From Elymus sibiricus (Eukaryota > Streptophyta > Magnoliopsida > Poales > Poaceae): a DNA stretch of 64,000 bases. Location: NCBI GenBank assembly GCA_039707655.1, contig CM077666.1, positions 284,941,166 to 285,005,165 of the forward strand, read 5' to 3'. The number at the start of each line of letters is the position of its first letter. Within the stretch, counting starts at the first letter, position 1. This document shows, piece by piece, positions 35,378 to 46,520 of the stretch. A program made the translations under genes and the position numbers. Below the pieces are notes generated by a model. The model saw only the letters and a list, made by a program, of their open reading frames with translations, ran no database searches and was not told where the DNA came from.

Positions 35378-37038
35378 CCGCGGCTGGATGCCTTCGCCGG
35401 AAACCGCCGCGGACGCGCGGTCGATGCCTCTGGCACGACCGCATACGCGTGCGCATGCGTGGTGGGGTGGAGAGTGACGGGAGAGAGCTAGTGGGGTGGC
35501 AGACGCGGGCGGTGCGGTGCCCGGTCGGCCACCGAGGCACTATGCTCACGCGGGCGCGGCCACCGTGGCGCGAGGAGGGCGAATGAGGAGGGTGCCAGGG
35601 CACGAGAGGATACGGGGAACTGTGGGTGACGCGGTAGACACGGTGAGACGAGCAAGAGCGGCAGGGAGAGCGGTGCTCGGAGCTAGCCGACGCGCAGAGC
35701 GCGCCAAACGCACGCCAACGGCGTGGTCACCGCGTGCATTGGCGAGAGGAGGGCACGTCTGCCTGCCAAAAGTTGTCAAATGTGTTGTCCCTCCAACATA
35801 CAGTCCCACTGATGCGATTGCTCGAAGAAATCCACTGTGGGTTGATGGGAATGATCGACTGAAGTTTGCTGTTGCAAACTTAAGCCTGAAGTAGTGATCA
35901 ACTTAGAGAGGATAAGAGCTAACCAGGATATCTGAGGGGTTTATGGTAGGAAAGACTATGATCCTGTGAAATTTGAGGGGATTTGGACCAATATTTGACC
36001 TAGTTGCTTTGCAACTGCAAAATCTGGTCCAGAAACAAGATCAGGAAGTAGCACTCACATGGAGTGTTGGATTGGGCTGAGAATTTGTGGAGGATGATTA
36101 TTTGATCTTATGAAGGTTCCATAAAAATTTCATACCATTTGGATGAATAAAAATGGTACTTCCTTCACAATGATCCACACTGGACAGAAACTCGGGGGAA
36201 TTTTGTGGAGCAAATGGCTTGGCAAAATAATGTTAGTTTTGTCATGCTCACATTATTTAGGGATATTTAGGTCCTGGATTAATTTCAGATTTTATGAAGC
36301 AATATAAAATATAGTTGCTTCACAAACTGAAATTGTGACCAGAAAACAAGATTTGAAGGTGTGCTCACATGGATTGTTTAATGGAGATGAAATTTGGTGG
36401 AGACTTATTATTTGATAATATCAATGACCTCCCAAAATTTCAACTCATTTGGACTAGCCTAGCTAGTACTTCCTTCACAAAGCTTCTCTCTGGTCAGAAA
36501 CTTTGGAAATTTGCTGATGAAGATTTACGAGGCAAATGAAGCTGAATTTTGGCATGTGGCAATGATTTGGATATGAGAGAGTGCCCAAAATTTTTGAGGG
36601 CAATCAAGAAAAGATAAATAGCACTTCCTTCACAAAGTGCCCTGCTGGATAGAATAGGAAATGAATATTCCAGAGTTATTTTTGAGCTAGGCAAGGATGG
36701 GTCTTGACATATTTGTGGAAGATATGATCCAAAGAATTTATGAGAATTTTGTGGGAATTTTGTGGAAGACAGAAATATTGGTTGCTTCACAACCTAGAGA
36801 AAACAGGGTTATTCCTTTAATAGAAAAAGGAATATTCCCAATAAATAAATATTGGAGTTGGGCTAAGATGGAAATGACATGGCCTTGGGATAGATTTGAG
36901 CAGGACAAGCCACTAGGAAGTGGCAGGAGAGAAGATCTTCCCCGGTTTCAAGACCACATAGCCACGGAAAAAGAACTCCAAATAAAAATTCGAAGAAATC
37001 CAAAAGAAAAAGAAAGGGCCAAAAATCGGGGTGTTACA

Positions 37039-38178
37039 CATGCCTCTCGCCGGTGCCTCCAACTAGGGAAGGTTATGTGCTCGCGCTGCCCTGGCCCGGT
37101 AGGCGGTCATAACCTTGTGTGCCCGAGTTGTGTTGTACCCGGGTGTCCCCTTTTGGGACGAGTTTGTTTTGTTTTGGCCACGACGGTGGCAGCCACAAAG
37201 GTGGCGGATGTCACGAGTTGACATCGGGGCCACCCATGACATAGCCCAAAGGGGAGTTTGTCGGAGTGGCCGGGAGAGTGTCATGGAAAAGATTGGTTTT
37301 GTCGGAACGTCATTGGTCCAACCGAATGGGAGCACGAGGCCATGAGTTCCGTGGTGTGGGTACAGTGTACTAACCTCTACAGAGCGTATAAACTATCGAT
37401 AGCCGCGTCCTCGGTTATGGACACAGTTCGTTGTAGGTCACACCGTTCGATCAACACTCACGATGACGGAATGACTTATATTAAGGCTTATAGTTGTATG
37501 TGGGCAAGTAACCGTTTGGCAGAATGCCGATGTTGATATTGGGATGATCTTGAGGATGATCATCGGATTATGATGGGATCACGCGGTGATCACGAGGATA
37601 TATTGATCACAAGGTGATCGAGTTGGTAGATTGCTTGGCCGGATAGCCAAGAGTGAGATGGTCCCTGTGACCCCAGATGTTGGTTCACCTGTAATTCTGG
37701 CTTTATCATATCATGTTTAATATTTGCTTCTTCATCATGGTAGTTGATAATAACTTAACCTGTTAATGCTATGTTATTGTCTTGCCTTGATGCTTTTGGT
37801 TGTTGTGAGCTTGCGAGTACATTCAAAGTACTCACCTGGCATGTCATGCCAGATTGCAGGTGATGCCGTGATTGATTGCTTGTCGAGGATTCCGATCGTG
37901 CGAGCTAGACCGTGTCCCAGCCAGAGTCCCTGCGGAGTGGAGTTCACCCCCGTCGTCGTCGTTCCGCTGCTACGAGTTGTTCTGCTACTAGCATAGAGCT
38001 ACCTTAGTAGGCGTAGTGTCGTCGTGCCATTGTAATCCTTGTAATAGCAGACCCTTGTACCCTTGTCATTTGTAATGAGAGCTGATTTGTTCTATGCCAA
38101 GCAGTGTCGTATTCCAGAAGACTCGATTTCTGGGCTGGAATACGGGGCGTTCCAGTCCCTCTGAGCCGGGGTGCCACA
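37039..38178 (+). repeat. 3' LTR of element E, second part
   Basis: Continues from 25394 after one copy of the CATGC duplication. Collinear with the minus strand of the F LTR (block at 37300-37450, hairpin at 37815). Ends GGGTGCCACA at 38178. Confidence 0.9.
37815..37833 (+). other. Conserved LTR hairpin, E 3' LTR
   Basis: GAGTAC/GTACTC with a 7-base loop, 345 bp before the LTR end. Confidence 0.65.
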
Positions 38179-39983
38179 ATGCCTTAGCGACTCCTCCAGC
38201 GGGTTGCCGCCCACCAGTGGGACGCTGGACCGCGCTGCCCCGGCTCAAGAAGGGCTGGGGGAGGTAACATCGACTCTGGCCCCTCAGGTTAACACGGCGG
38301 GGGCCGAAGAGTTGGTCATCATGGCGGAGGTTGATACCTCAGCCCCACAAGGCCAAGGGGACGGGGTCCCCGAGGTCGTTCAAGAAGGGCTGGGCCAACC
38401 AGCGACCCAGCCAAAGTCTACTCCGGCTCCACCGTCGCAGCTGGAGACCCTCGTACCCAACACCTAGGTGCTGGGGTCTGAGGTCTTACCACCCCCGCCT
38501 CCCGCTCCGGGGCGGGTCCGCGTGGGGTGGACCAAAGAAATGGAGGCGGCCTTGACGGGCTCCTCCCTCAAGGAAGAGCACCGCGCGTTGATTGGCGCGA
38601 CGCTGCAGGGATTCCGGTCCACAGAGGCCTGAATGCGTGAGGTCTTCAAGGGCCTCATCACGAGCTTCGAGGTAATCTTTTTGTCTTTACGAGAAAAAGG
38701 ACCTTCTCTGCTTAGATTTTCTTTACCAATCCCTGTAACTGTCTGAAGACATCCGTTACCTGGCGCTTAGACGGCCTAGCCAGTGAGTAGCCCCCGAGCC
38801 CAAGGCCAGTTTTGGAAAACTGGTGTTGGGGTCAAAGTATAGGAGCAGAGGAAAGAGTTGCCCCCAGGACTGATAAGACAGAATGTATGTCCGAAGTGTC
38901 AATGAATTGATCATGGGGCTCATTAGAAAGTGTTTATGCGGGCTTCAAACTCGGCTCCGGGCTCCGTCTCCGAGGAGATTACGGAGATTTGCCGGAAGCT
39001 CATGAGGTCCGAGAAGGACCTCGACCTGATGAACAAGCAGGTCGAGCAGTCTCAAGGTAAGCGACCGATGCGACGTTTTTTTTAAAAGCTGATGCCGAAC
39101 TGGTTTAATAACAGCGGCGTTGGCCGAGCTTGAGGGGCTCAAGGCCGAGCTCTTGAAGGCTCGGCAAGAGGTTGAGCAGCATAAAGTTGCTGCGGCCAAA
39201 GCAGAGAAGGACCTAGCCGCCGAAAAGGTGGCTAGGGGGAAAGACCGGGCGCGGGTCCTGGAGGTCGAGGAGACTCTCAAGGGCGTGTATCTCGAACGTG
39301 ATTCCCTTGAGAAAAAGGAGAAAGAGACAAGCGAGGAGCTGCGGAAGCTACATCTGTCTCATACTGAGCTCCAGACCCGGGGCCGGGCCAACCGCGAGGT
39401 GCTCCAACAAGTGGAGCGGATAGCTGCGGGTAAGCCATATTTACTTCAATGTGCATTTGGCAGCAAAGGGTTCGTCGAGCTCACCCAGCTATGGCGATCC
39501 GTAGAGGTCTTCACCGATCTCCCGAAGAGTGCGGCGGATGCCGGCCTTCATTTTGGCCAACTGGAGGGCCATGAGGCGGAGAAGGCGTTCTGGATGCAGT
39601 TCCAGGAGTCGTCGCAGCCGTAGTTGCTCAATCATCGAATGAAGCAGCTAGCGGAACTTCTCCGGATGGTGAGGCCAGCACTCCAAGATCTCTGCGTCAA
39701 TTTCTGGCCAACAGAGGTGTTGCCAGCCAGCTTCTTCGGGCTCCTGGCACGACTGCAAGAAGCCGTCCCGCAAGTCAACCGCTGGAAGCGATCCGCATGT
39801 CTGGAAGGAGCGCGGCGGGCGTATGCCTGCGTGAAAATGCACTTTCGGAAGGTTGAGGCGGAGGTTGTTGCTGCGGGGCCCCCTGAAGGGAAGGCGCGCA
39901 CCGCGGAGCAGTTCTTTGCCGAGGTGGAGGAGGGCGCCCGTGTTACCGAGGGCGTGTGTCCTAAGGACAAGTTGTATTTTTAG
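38179..39983 (+). pseudogene. Accessory ORF of element C, middle and C-terminal exons
   Basis: Resumes the ORF interrupted at 17000. Exons: 38184 to about 38670 (Pro-rich and acidic, with VGWTKEMEAALTGSS near the end), about 38944-39058, and 39116 onwards. Donors GAG|GTAATC (38671) and AAG|GTAAGC (39057) and acceptor TTTAATAACAG (39115) fit introns. The third exon is a strong heptad coiled coil (AELEGLKAELLKARQEVEQ and on), followed by a globular C-terminus (PQVNRWKRSACLEGARRAY) that resembles the end of the H aORF. Nonsense codons at 38465 and 39621 are TAG in place of Gln; TGA near 38629. Probably the family annotated as 'putative gypsy type transposon/transposase' accessory protein; role unknown. 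Here it is in the same direction as gag. Confidence 0.7.
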
Positions 39984-40552
39984 GTAGCACTGTCGAAGTG
40001 CGTGGGATGTATAAAAATTATCAGTTATTTAATGAGTACGGCTTAAGTTCCTCTCATATGTTTCTGCGTTGTTTTTAATATTCCTCCTGTTTGACCGTGT
40101 TAAACTGAAAGTGGCCAGTCGTCGGCTTCAACCCCTTCGTACAATGCACAAAGGGTGCCCCTTTTAGGCGATCATGACCCTTAGCCGACGTCTCGGTTCC
40201 CGGAGGAGGTCTGTGCACATAGGGACTAGGCAATCGGACTGTGGTGGCTTTATAACTTTCACTTAGTCATAGGAGTTTGACGGTGGGGACTGATGACGAG
40301 CCCCCGGTGGGTGAAGTGGTCGGCTTAACTAGCCGAGGTCTATGCCCGTGCCCACCTCGGCTAATTCGAGGAAGAAGCCCTTCGTTTAACACGGGTGATC
40401 TCTAACGACATGTCGCTTGACGCGGTCTTCGGATGGCCGACCAGTTTGCACTTACCTAGATAGTTAGTTTTCGACTTTCTCCACTGAGGCGCTCTGTCAG
40501 TTAAACTGACGGCACTATCGCAGTGGTTCTCCCGTTACAAGCACTTTAGTGA
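39984..40552 (+). other. 3' non-coding tail of element C
   Basis: No ORF of note. Has GAGCCCCCGGTGGG and GGCTAACTAGCCGAGG-type motifs typical of DNA next to this accessory ORF. No 3' LTR or polypurine tract before element G begins. A 20-bp motif GCACTTTAGTGATACACGTT occurs twice at the join (40541 and 40567). Confidence 0.55.
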
Positions 40553-41314
40553 TACACGTTACTTGTGCACTTTAGTGATACACGTTCTGCATAGCTATCA
40601 TAGCGTGCATATATCATCGTATCATCTCTTGTGTCATAAATTGTTCCCGCATACACATAATTGCTATCTTGGTAAGAGCATTTCGCATAAGTGGCCAAGG
40701 AAAATATCAAAAGAAAGAAAAGCTTTAAGCAAAGAGAGAAAGAGAAACAACAAGCTTGTAAGCAATAGCCACAGCATCACGCCACATTGCATATCATACT
40801 TGATCATCTTTGATCATTGTGACCAAGTTCACTGGGAATCATACATACATAGCGCAATTGAGATAGAAAGTCAATACGTTTGGTCTCTAATTGGTTGTGC
40901 ACAAGTTCATATCCGCCTATTGAGCAATCGTGCTAGCGTCTCTCTAGCGTTGTGCAACACGAGCGTTTTTCATGGAATCCGCATTTTCTGCTCATCCCTT
41001 GGTTGCATGACCTCATTTATCTATCCGTGTGTGTGTTTCTGTATGCCACTCATTGCTATTGGTCTACTTGTTTCACTTGCGAACTTGTGAATATTTATCA
41101 ACATTATTGATATCTTGCTAGCAATTGCAGAAATTTTGTGCCACCATCCTAACCAAGCTACACCATAAGCTTTACTTGTGTAGGTGTGAGAAACAAACGC
41201 GGTACCAATTCTACTATCATAGCACTACCTTGAGTGATACTCGATACATGCTCAATCTTCGGAAAAGGTAACTTTGGTTTTGTTATCTCATTTTCTACTC
41301 ACTTATACTTGATC

Positions 41315-42780
41315 ATGATGGATAGGCCGAGCACATCTTCAAATCCTCTCTTCGACGAGCACGACGCACCGAACGACTACGTCTCCAAGACCCAACTCTT
41401 TGGGGTACAACGAGCCTTGCATCAAGAAAATGAAGCTTTGGGCGACCGCATTGAGCAACTCGCCACCGACTTGCGTCATTCCGAAGCTAGAACAAGGGAC
41501 TACCTCGGCGCCAAGCTTACGACCCAAATGGAATAGTTTCGTGCCATGATGATTAACCGCGCTTCTTCCACTTCATCTTCGTCAAGAGGACACCGCTCAA
41601 GGCGCCATTCTTCGGATTCGTCATGGGATGCAAGTCTTCCACGAGCTCGTTCACATCTTCGAGACGACCACCAAGCTTCACAAAACCCATTCCATGGCAA
41701 TGGTTTGCAAGACCGCCTTCGAGAGCGCGAACGACAACATCGTCAAGCACAATGCGCCATGGACCAAGAACAAGTTCCACAATGTCAACGACAAGAAACA
41801 CAAGACGGCGACCCACTACGGCAAGAGCAACAACGCCGTGCGGAACATGCACTCGAAGCACAACGTGCTCTCCAAGAAGCCACTCGCGCCGTCAACGAGA
41901 ACAACCGTCGTGTGCGTCAAGAAGAAGAGGCACATCGCCAAATGCGCCAAGAAGAAGACGCACACCATGAAGAAAATCAAGAAAGGAGGAACCGGGCAAT
42001 AGTACCTCTTCCTCAATGTCAAGTCCATCGTGTAGAGCAAGAAGAGCACGAGGATGACAACCCACCTCCAAGACATGAATGCCGACAACATCAGAATCAT
42101 GATGAACAACGCTATGGCAAGCTCAAGTTCAATATGCCGAAGTTCTCCGGAAGCACCGATCCCGAAGACTACCTCTCATGGGCCTTAAAGGTGGACAAGA
42201 TATTCCGTCTTCACCACTATGACGAGGAAGAGAAGGTAGCCAAGGCATCGCTTGAGTTCCAAGACTATGTTCTCATTTGGTGGGAGCAAGTGATTGAACG
42301 ACGCCAAGAGAAAGGTGAGCCACCCATCACTACTTGGAATCAAATGAAGGATGTCATGAGAGCTCGTTTTGTGCCCACACACTATAGCCGTGATCTATTC
42401 AAGAAGTTACAACTCCTCAAGCAAGGTACCAAGTCGGTTGAATAATACTACCAAGAGATGAAAATTGCCATGATACGAGCTAACGTCAAGGAAGATGGTG
42501 AACAAACTATGGCGCGTTTCTTGAATGGTCTCAACCATCCAATCAAGAAAATTGCGGACTTCCAACCGTACTCCAACCTCCTCGAGCTAGTGCACCAAGC
42601 AACCAAAGCAGAGCGACAAGTGCAAGAGGACTACAAGTACTCCAAGTACTCTTCCAAGACCTATGGTTCATACACTCAAGCTTCAACGACTACGATACTC
42701 CCTCCAACGACTCGAGCTACACCATGCACCGGTGACAAGTCAAGCTCCAAGCAACCTTCGTCATCTTTGAGTCGTCCTAC
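41315..42780 (+). pseudogene. gag: gag of element G
   Basis: Starts at the ATG pair 41315/41318. N-terminal coiled coil (LHQENEALGDRIEQLATDL), a Gln/Arg/Glu-rich stretch (about codons 80-260), then the gag core (YGKLKFNMPKFSGSTDPEDY, WWEQVIERRQEK, MARFLNGLNHPIKKIADFQ). In-frame TAG at 41534 (Gln position) and TAA at 42443. Near 42700 the frame shifts so that the zinc knuckle falls in the next phase. Capsid and nucleocapsid precursor; inactive. Confidence 0.85.
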
Positions 42781-43758
42781 TCCATGTACATCCAAGCCAC
42801 GAACTTCATCATCAACTCCTCCAATGGATGCTATCGCCAAGACAAGTGCAATACATGTTTCACTTGCAAGGGCCAAGGCCACAAGTCATTTGAGTGCCCC
42901 ACACGGCGCACCATGATCACCAATGATGACAGCACCTACAACTCTATGAGCGAAGAGGAAATGGAAGCACTTGAGCACGTGGCCATGCACCGACAAGTGA
43001 ATGAAGATGAAGACGATCAAGTCTTTTGTGACAATGATTTGAGCCCCGCTCTTGTTGTCTCCAAGATCTTGACACTTCAACAACAACAAGACAAAGACCA
43101 ACGTTGCCACATCTTCCATACCAAAGCGGGTATTCAAGGACGTTTCGTCAAGGTCATCATCGATGGCGGAAGTTGCCACAACTTGGCAAGCGAAGAGCTA
43201 TGTTCCAAGCTACAATTGCTCAAGAAGAAGTACCCTCGCTCATACAAGGTCCAATGGTTAAGCGACTCTGGCACCATTCAAGTGGAGCACACCGTTCAAG
43301 TGTCCTTCAAGATTGGCGCATATGAAGACACCTTGGAGTGTGATGTGGTTCCCATGTCTGTATGCCATCTCCTTTTAGGAAGATCTTGGCAATTTGACCG
43401 CGGCGTCATACACAATGGACGGACCAATCACTATAGCTTCAAGATGAAGGGCAAAGAGTACATGCTTCAACCCATGTCGCCAAGTCAAGTCATCGCCGAC
43501 AAGCAAGCTTCAAATCATCATGGAGATACTAGTGAGAGAGCGAACCACCATAAAGAGAGTGAGCGCCACAAGCCAAAAATGAGCGACTCCACGATGAATG
43601 ACAAGAAAGGTTTAGTGCTTTTAGCCACCAAAAGAGACATAAGGGATGTGAGTGAGAGCCCATCGAGTGTTCTTCACTTTGTGCTTGTGTTCAAAGATGA
43701 AGCGGTGCGGACTAATACTTCACAACATCTACCTTTGGTGTTGTCTCATCTATTGTAG
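42781..43758 (+). pseudogene. Zinc knuckle and protease of element G
   Basis: Opens with a canonical CCHC knuckle (CFTCKGQGHKSFEC) at about 42860, then a Glu/Asp-rich linker. The protease active-site motif VIIDGGSCHNLAS is at about 43154-43190 and the flap and C-terminal motif CHLLLGRSWQFDR at about 43363. Continues as a His/Lys-rich linker to TAG at 43756, right at the RT border. About 320 codons without other stops, the cleanest protease in the window. Confidence 0.85.
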
Positions 43759-44138
43759 GAATTCACGGACATTTTTCCCGATGAGCTACCTCCCGGACTT
43801 CCTCCACTTCGCGGAATCGAACACCGCATCGACCTCATCCCCGACGCACCTTTACCGAACAAGGCACCTTACCACGTCAACCCCGACGAGACCAAAGAAA
43901 TCCAAAGGCAAGTACAACATCTCATGGAGAACGGGTATGTACACGAAAGCTTGAGCCCATGTGCCGTTCTGGTTATTCTTGTGCCTAAGAAAGATGGTAG
44001 CTACCGCATGTGTTCCGATTGCCGTCCCATTAATGCTATCACCGTTAGATACCGCCATCCCATTCCACGCCTTGATGACATGCTTGATGAACTTAGTGGA
44101 GCCACCATTTTCTCAAAAATTGATCTTAAAAGTGGCAG

Positions 44139-45787
44139 GGGATCCACTTTCACCTATGCTATTTATCATGGTCATGGAGCCACTTCAACGCATGTTCGAG
44201 ATGGCGACGATGAGGGGTTTGCTGGCACCGCTAGCGAGCATGGGTCTGAAACACCGACTGTCGATGTATGCCGACGATGTCATGGTCTTCATGAAGCCAA
44301 ATGAAAGGAACCTTCAAGCGTGTGTCTCTCTTCTCCAACTATTTGGAGAGGCATCTGGTATGCATGTAAACCTGAGCAAGAGCGCAGCGTTCCCTATCCG
44401 CTGCACGACAGAAATCATAGAGAGGGTGGAGTGGATAACTGGATGTAATGCCGGCGCCTTCCCATGCAAGTATCTGGGGTTGCCGCTCACCATACGCAAG
44501 CAGTCAGCGGCTCAGCTATCCGGATTGGTAGATCAACTTGCTGGGGCACTTCCCAGGTGGAAGGCATAAAAGATGCCGAAGAGTGGAAGGTTGCTATTGA
44601 TTAAGTCAGTACTGTGCGCGATTCCGCTGCATGCAATGCTTGCAATCGACTTGCCGCAGAAGACCATCACGTCAATGAACAAAATATGTTGGGGATTCTT
44701 ATGGTGCACTGAGGCACAAGCTAATGGAGGTCAATGTGCCGTGACTTGGGAGCAAGTCTGCACGCCTATGTGGGCTGGCGGGCTAGGAATACCGAATCTA
44801 AAGTGGATGAATATCGCAATGCAGGCTCACTGGACTTGGCTGCAGAAGTCGGATGGCTCCAGGCCTTGGGCCGAGTTCCAGATCAGAGTCCCGGAAGCTA
44901 CATCACAGATCGGCCACGCGGCTATTCGTTCGAAGATAGGGAACGACAAGGACACACTATTTTGGGAGGATAAATGGCTAGATGGGGAGAGGATTCAGGA
45001 CATTGCTCCACATATATATGCACGCGTGATGAACCGGATCCGATCGACCCGCACAGTAGCACATGCCATGCACGGGGATATGTGGGCGAGAGATGTTGGC
45101 CCGGAGGTAACAACAGGTGTGCTTAATGAATATCTAGAGCTATGGATGAGGATTATGGGAGTGGAGCTTGTCCAGGATGAGCAGGACTTAGTTAGCTGGT
45201 CCTGGGAAAGAAATGGTGAGTTCTCGACAAAGTTAGCTTATGAAGCCAGGTACTGGGGACGTGAGGGGATGCCAACGGTGGAGTTCACCTGGAGGTCCAA
45301 GGCACTAATGCAATGTCGCTTCTTTGTGTGGCTCGCCATCCGCAACAGGTGCTGGACATCCGACAGGCTAGCAAGACGTGGACTGGACCATCAAGACAGA
45401 TGCCCCTTGTGCGACCAAGAGGAGGAGACCATGAACCATATTATGCTGCATTACGTGTTTGCGAGAGAGGTGTGGATGCTGATCCTGCATTCATTGGGAA
45501 AGCAGGAGTGGATGCCAACGGCCGGACAAAGCCTCGCGGATTGGTGCACGGACAAGGGAGATACGACGCGGCAAAGAAGAACTCTCGCGGCAATATTCAT
45601 TCTGGTCATGTGGGAGATATGGAAGCATCGCAATGACATAGTATTCAACAGAGCATCACCGTCCAAGAACTACGTCATACTTCGGATAGGTAGGGAAGGA
45701 CGAGTGTGGAAACAAGCGGGACTACTAAAAGGAGACACGGATGCATTCTTTAGTGCGGTGGAAACGTGGGCTAGAACAACAAGTTAG
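44139..45787 (+). pseudogene. LINE ORF2 C-terminal part (RT palm/thumb and zf-RVT)
   Basis: Begins inside RT (GDPLSPMLFIMVMEPLQR), catalytic YADDVMVF (about 44268), thumb (MHVNLSKSAAFPIRC, PCKYLGLPLTIRK). One TAA at 44567 where relatives have Gln, then PKSGRLLLIKSVLCAIP. The C-terminal zf-RVT region runs to 45787, with WRSKALMQCRFFVWLAIRN, the CPLCDQEEETMNHIMLHY cysteine-histidine motif, and a closing Arg/Trp-rich tail. Endonuclease and the RT N-terminus are absent, so it could not act. Apart from the one nonsense codon the frame is intact, suggesting a fairly recent copy. Confidence 0.92.
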
Positions 45788-45886
45788 GTCATAGTTGAGG
45801 TGGAAGTGGAAGTGGTGGTGTGTGCGTGTAAATTGTAAGACTGATGTGGAGGGGCGCTTTACCCCACTCCTTTCTCTATAAAATAG

Positions 45887-45904
45887 TACGCACACTCGTG
45901 CGTA
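45887..45904 (+). other. LINE 3'-end hairpin
   Basis: TACGCAC and GTGCGTA form a perfect 7-bp stem with loop ACTC, 6 bp before the end of the LINE. The place and shape fit a 3' recognition hairpin for reverse transcription. Confidence 0.65.
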
Positions 45905-46520
45905 TTCGAAAAAAGTGGCTACTATCAAATTCACATGCAAGAGGGTGATGAATGGAAAACAGCTTTCAAAACCAAATTTGGCCTATATGAATGGTTGGTC
46001 ATGCCTATGGGCTTATCTCAAGCACCTAGTACTTTCATGTGTGTGATGCACTATGTTCTTCGCAAATACATTGGCATTTGTGTTGTGGTCTACTTTGATG
46101 ATATTCTTGTATTTAGCCAATCTCTTGAAGATCATGTCATACATCTTAGGGACGTCTTGCAAGTTCTTAGAAACGAGTGACTTTATGCTAACATGGAAAA
46201 ATGCACTTTCGGTGTTGATAAACTTGTTTTCTTAGGATTTGTAGTCTCCTCTAAGGTTGTTCAAGTTGATGAAGCTAAAATTGATGCTATTAAAACTTGG
46301 CCACAACCAACCAATTTGCTTCAAGTGCGTAGTTTCCTTAGCTTAGCCGGATTTTATCGACGCTTTGTGAAGGATTTTAGCACTATTGCATCACCATTGC
46401 ACGCATTGAGTAAGAAGAATGCACCTTTTGTTTGGGGTCCTTCCCAAGATGCCGCATTTCATGAGCTTAAGAACTTGCTTACACATGCTCCTTTACTTGC
46501 CCTACCCATTTTTGAGAAAG

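Larger units (their letters stand above)
25395..37038 (-). mobile_element. Element F: complete long-LTR non-autonomous gypsy element
   Basis: Minus-strand element of 11,644 bp with two LTRs of 4418 bp each, a 2808-bp internal region, primer-binding site, polypurine tract and perfect target duplication CATGC (25390-25394 and 37039-37043) in the E 3' LTR. LTRs make up about 76% of it. The interior has only an unknown ORF next to the primer-binding site, a 50-bp repeat array and a short pol-tail relic. LTR divergence was about 2% in the 600 bp I compared. It must have moved with proteins from a relative. Confidence 0.95.
32621..37038 (-). repeat. 5' LTR of element F (4418 bp)
   Basis: Full-length partner of 25395-29812. 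Holds the hairpin at 32983-33001 and the TATA box at 35369-35377. No coding content recognised. Confidence 0.95.
17001..38178 (+). mobile_element. Element E: long-LTR non-autonomous gypsy element, twice invaded
   Basis: Plus-strand LTR retrotransposon inserted in the C accessory ORF. Flanks ACGCC (16996-17000) and ATGCC (38179-38183) are a target duplication with one mismatch. It has a truncated 5' LTR, a Sabrina-like remnant, 2.7 kb of own internal DNA, a polypurine tract, and a 3' LTR of about 3604 bp split by F. No gag or pol domains. The 5' LTR is cut at 18264 and the primer-binding site and 5' internal part are gone, best explained by a deletion spanning LTR and Sabrina-like DNA. Confidence 0.85.
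6303..40552 (+). mobile_element. Element C: pol-deleted Tat-lineage gypsy element, host of D and E
   Basis: Plus-strand order: 5' LTR, primer-binding site, gag, protease, and then the accessory ORF, with no RT, RNase H or integrase between. D (10085-16660) and E (17001-38178) are nested inside. Removing both leaves roughly 6.5 kb of C. The internal reading frames continue across both insertions, which supports C being one element. No 3' LTR was found; C fades into element G near 40550. Probably a non-autonomous deletion derivative. The left edge is given as the first TG near the break with B and is good to a few bases only. Confidence 0.75.
44137..45910 (+). mobile_element. 5'-truncated L1-type LINE
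   Basis: 1774 bp flanked by a 9-bp target duplication AAAAGTGGC (44128-44136 and 45911-45919). The target strand reads CTT/AAAAG, the classic L1 endonuclease nick site. 5' truncation lies within the RT domain. The 3' end is a UTR of about 120 bp, a terminal hairpin and a very short A-run. Sense relative to G. Confidence 0.93.
40553..46520 (+). mobile_element. Element G: chromovirus-like gypsy fragment split by a LINE
   Basis: Leader (about 40553-41314), gag, protease, and RT as far as the RNase H border, then truncation at about 46520. No LTR, primer-binding site, integrase or chromodomain in the window. RT and gag resemble the CRM/Reina chromovirus group rather than Tat. The left limit is approximate. 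The leader holds no recognised feature. Confidence 0.75.
43759..46520 (+). pseudogene. pol: RT of element G, split by the LINE
   Basis: First half 43759-44136 (EFTDIFPDELPPGLPPLRG, LVPKKDGSYRMCSDCRPIN, DDMLDELSGATIFSKIDL). The LINE sits in the codons after DLKSG. The second half, 45920-46520, has QEGDEWKTAFKTKFGLYEW, catalytic YFDDILV, a TGA at 46178, and the thumb/connection (RSFLSLAGFYRRFVKDF, LTHAPLLALPIFEKG), then ends abruptly. RNase H and integrase are missing. Confidence 0.88.

Noticed and set aside
40563..41090. 175-codon plus-strand ORF in the G leader
   Set aside because: Cys/His/Ser-rich translation without domain, located in the non-coding leader of G; probably chance.
43961..45787. 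Two adjacent large ORFs as an independent plant gene with RT-like domain
   Set aside because: The 9-bp target duplication, the truncation inside the RT domain and the interruption of the G RT frame show that it is a 5'-truncated LINE.
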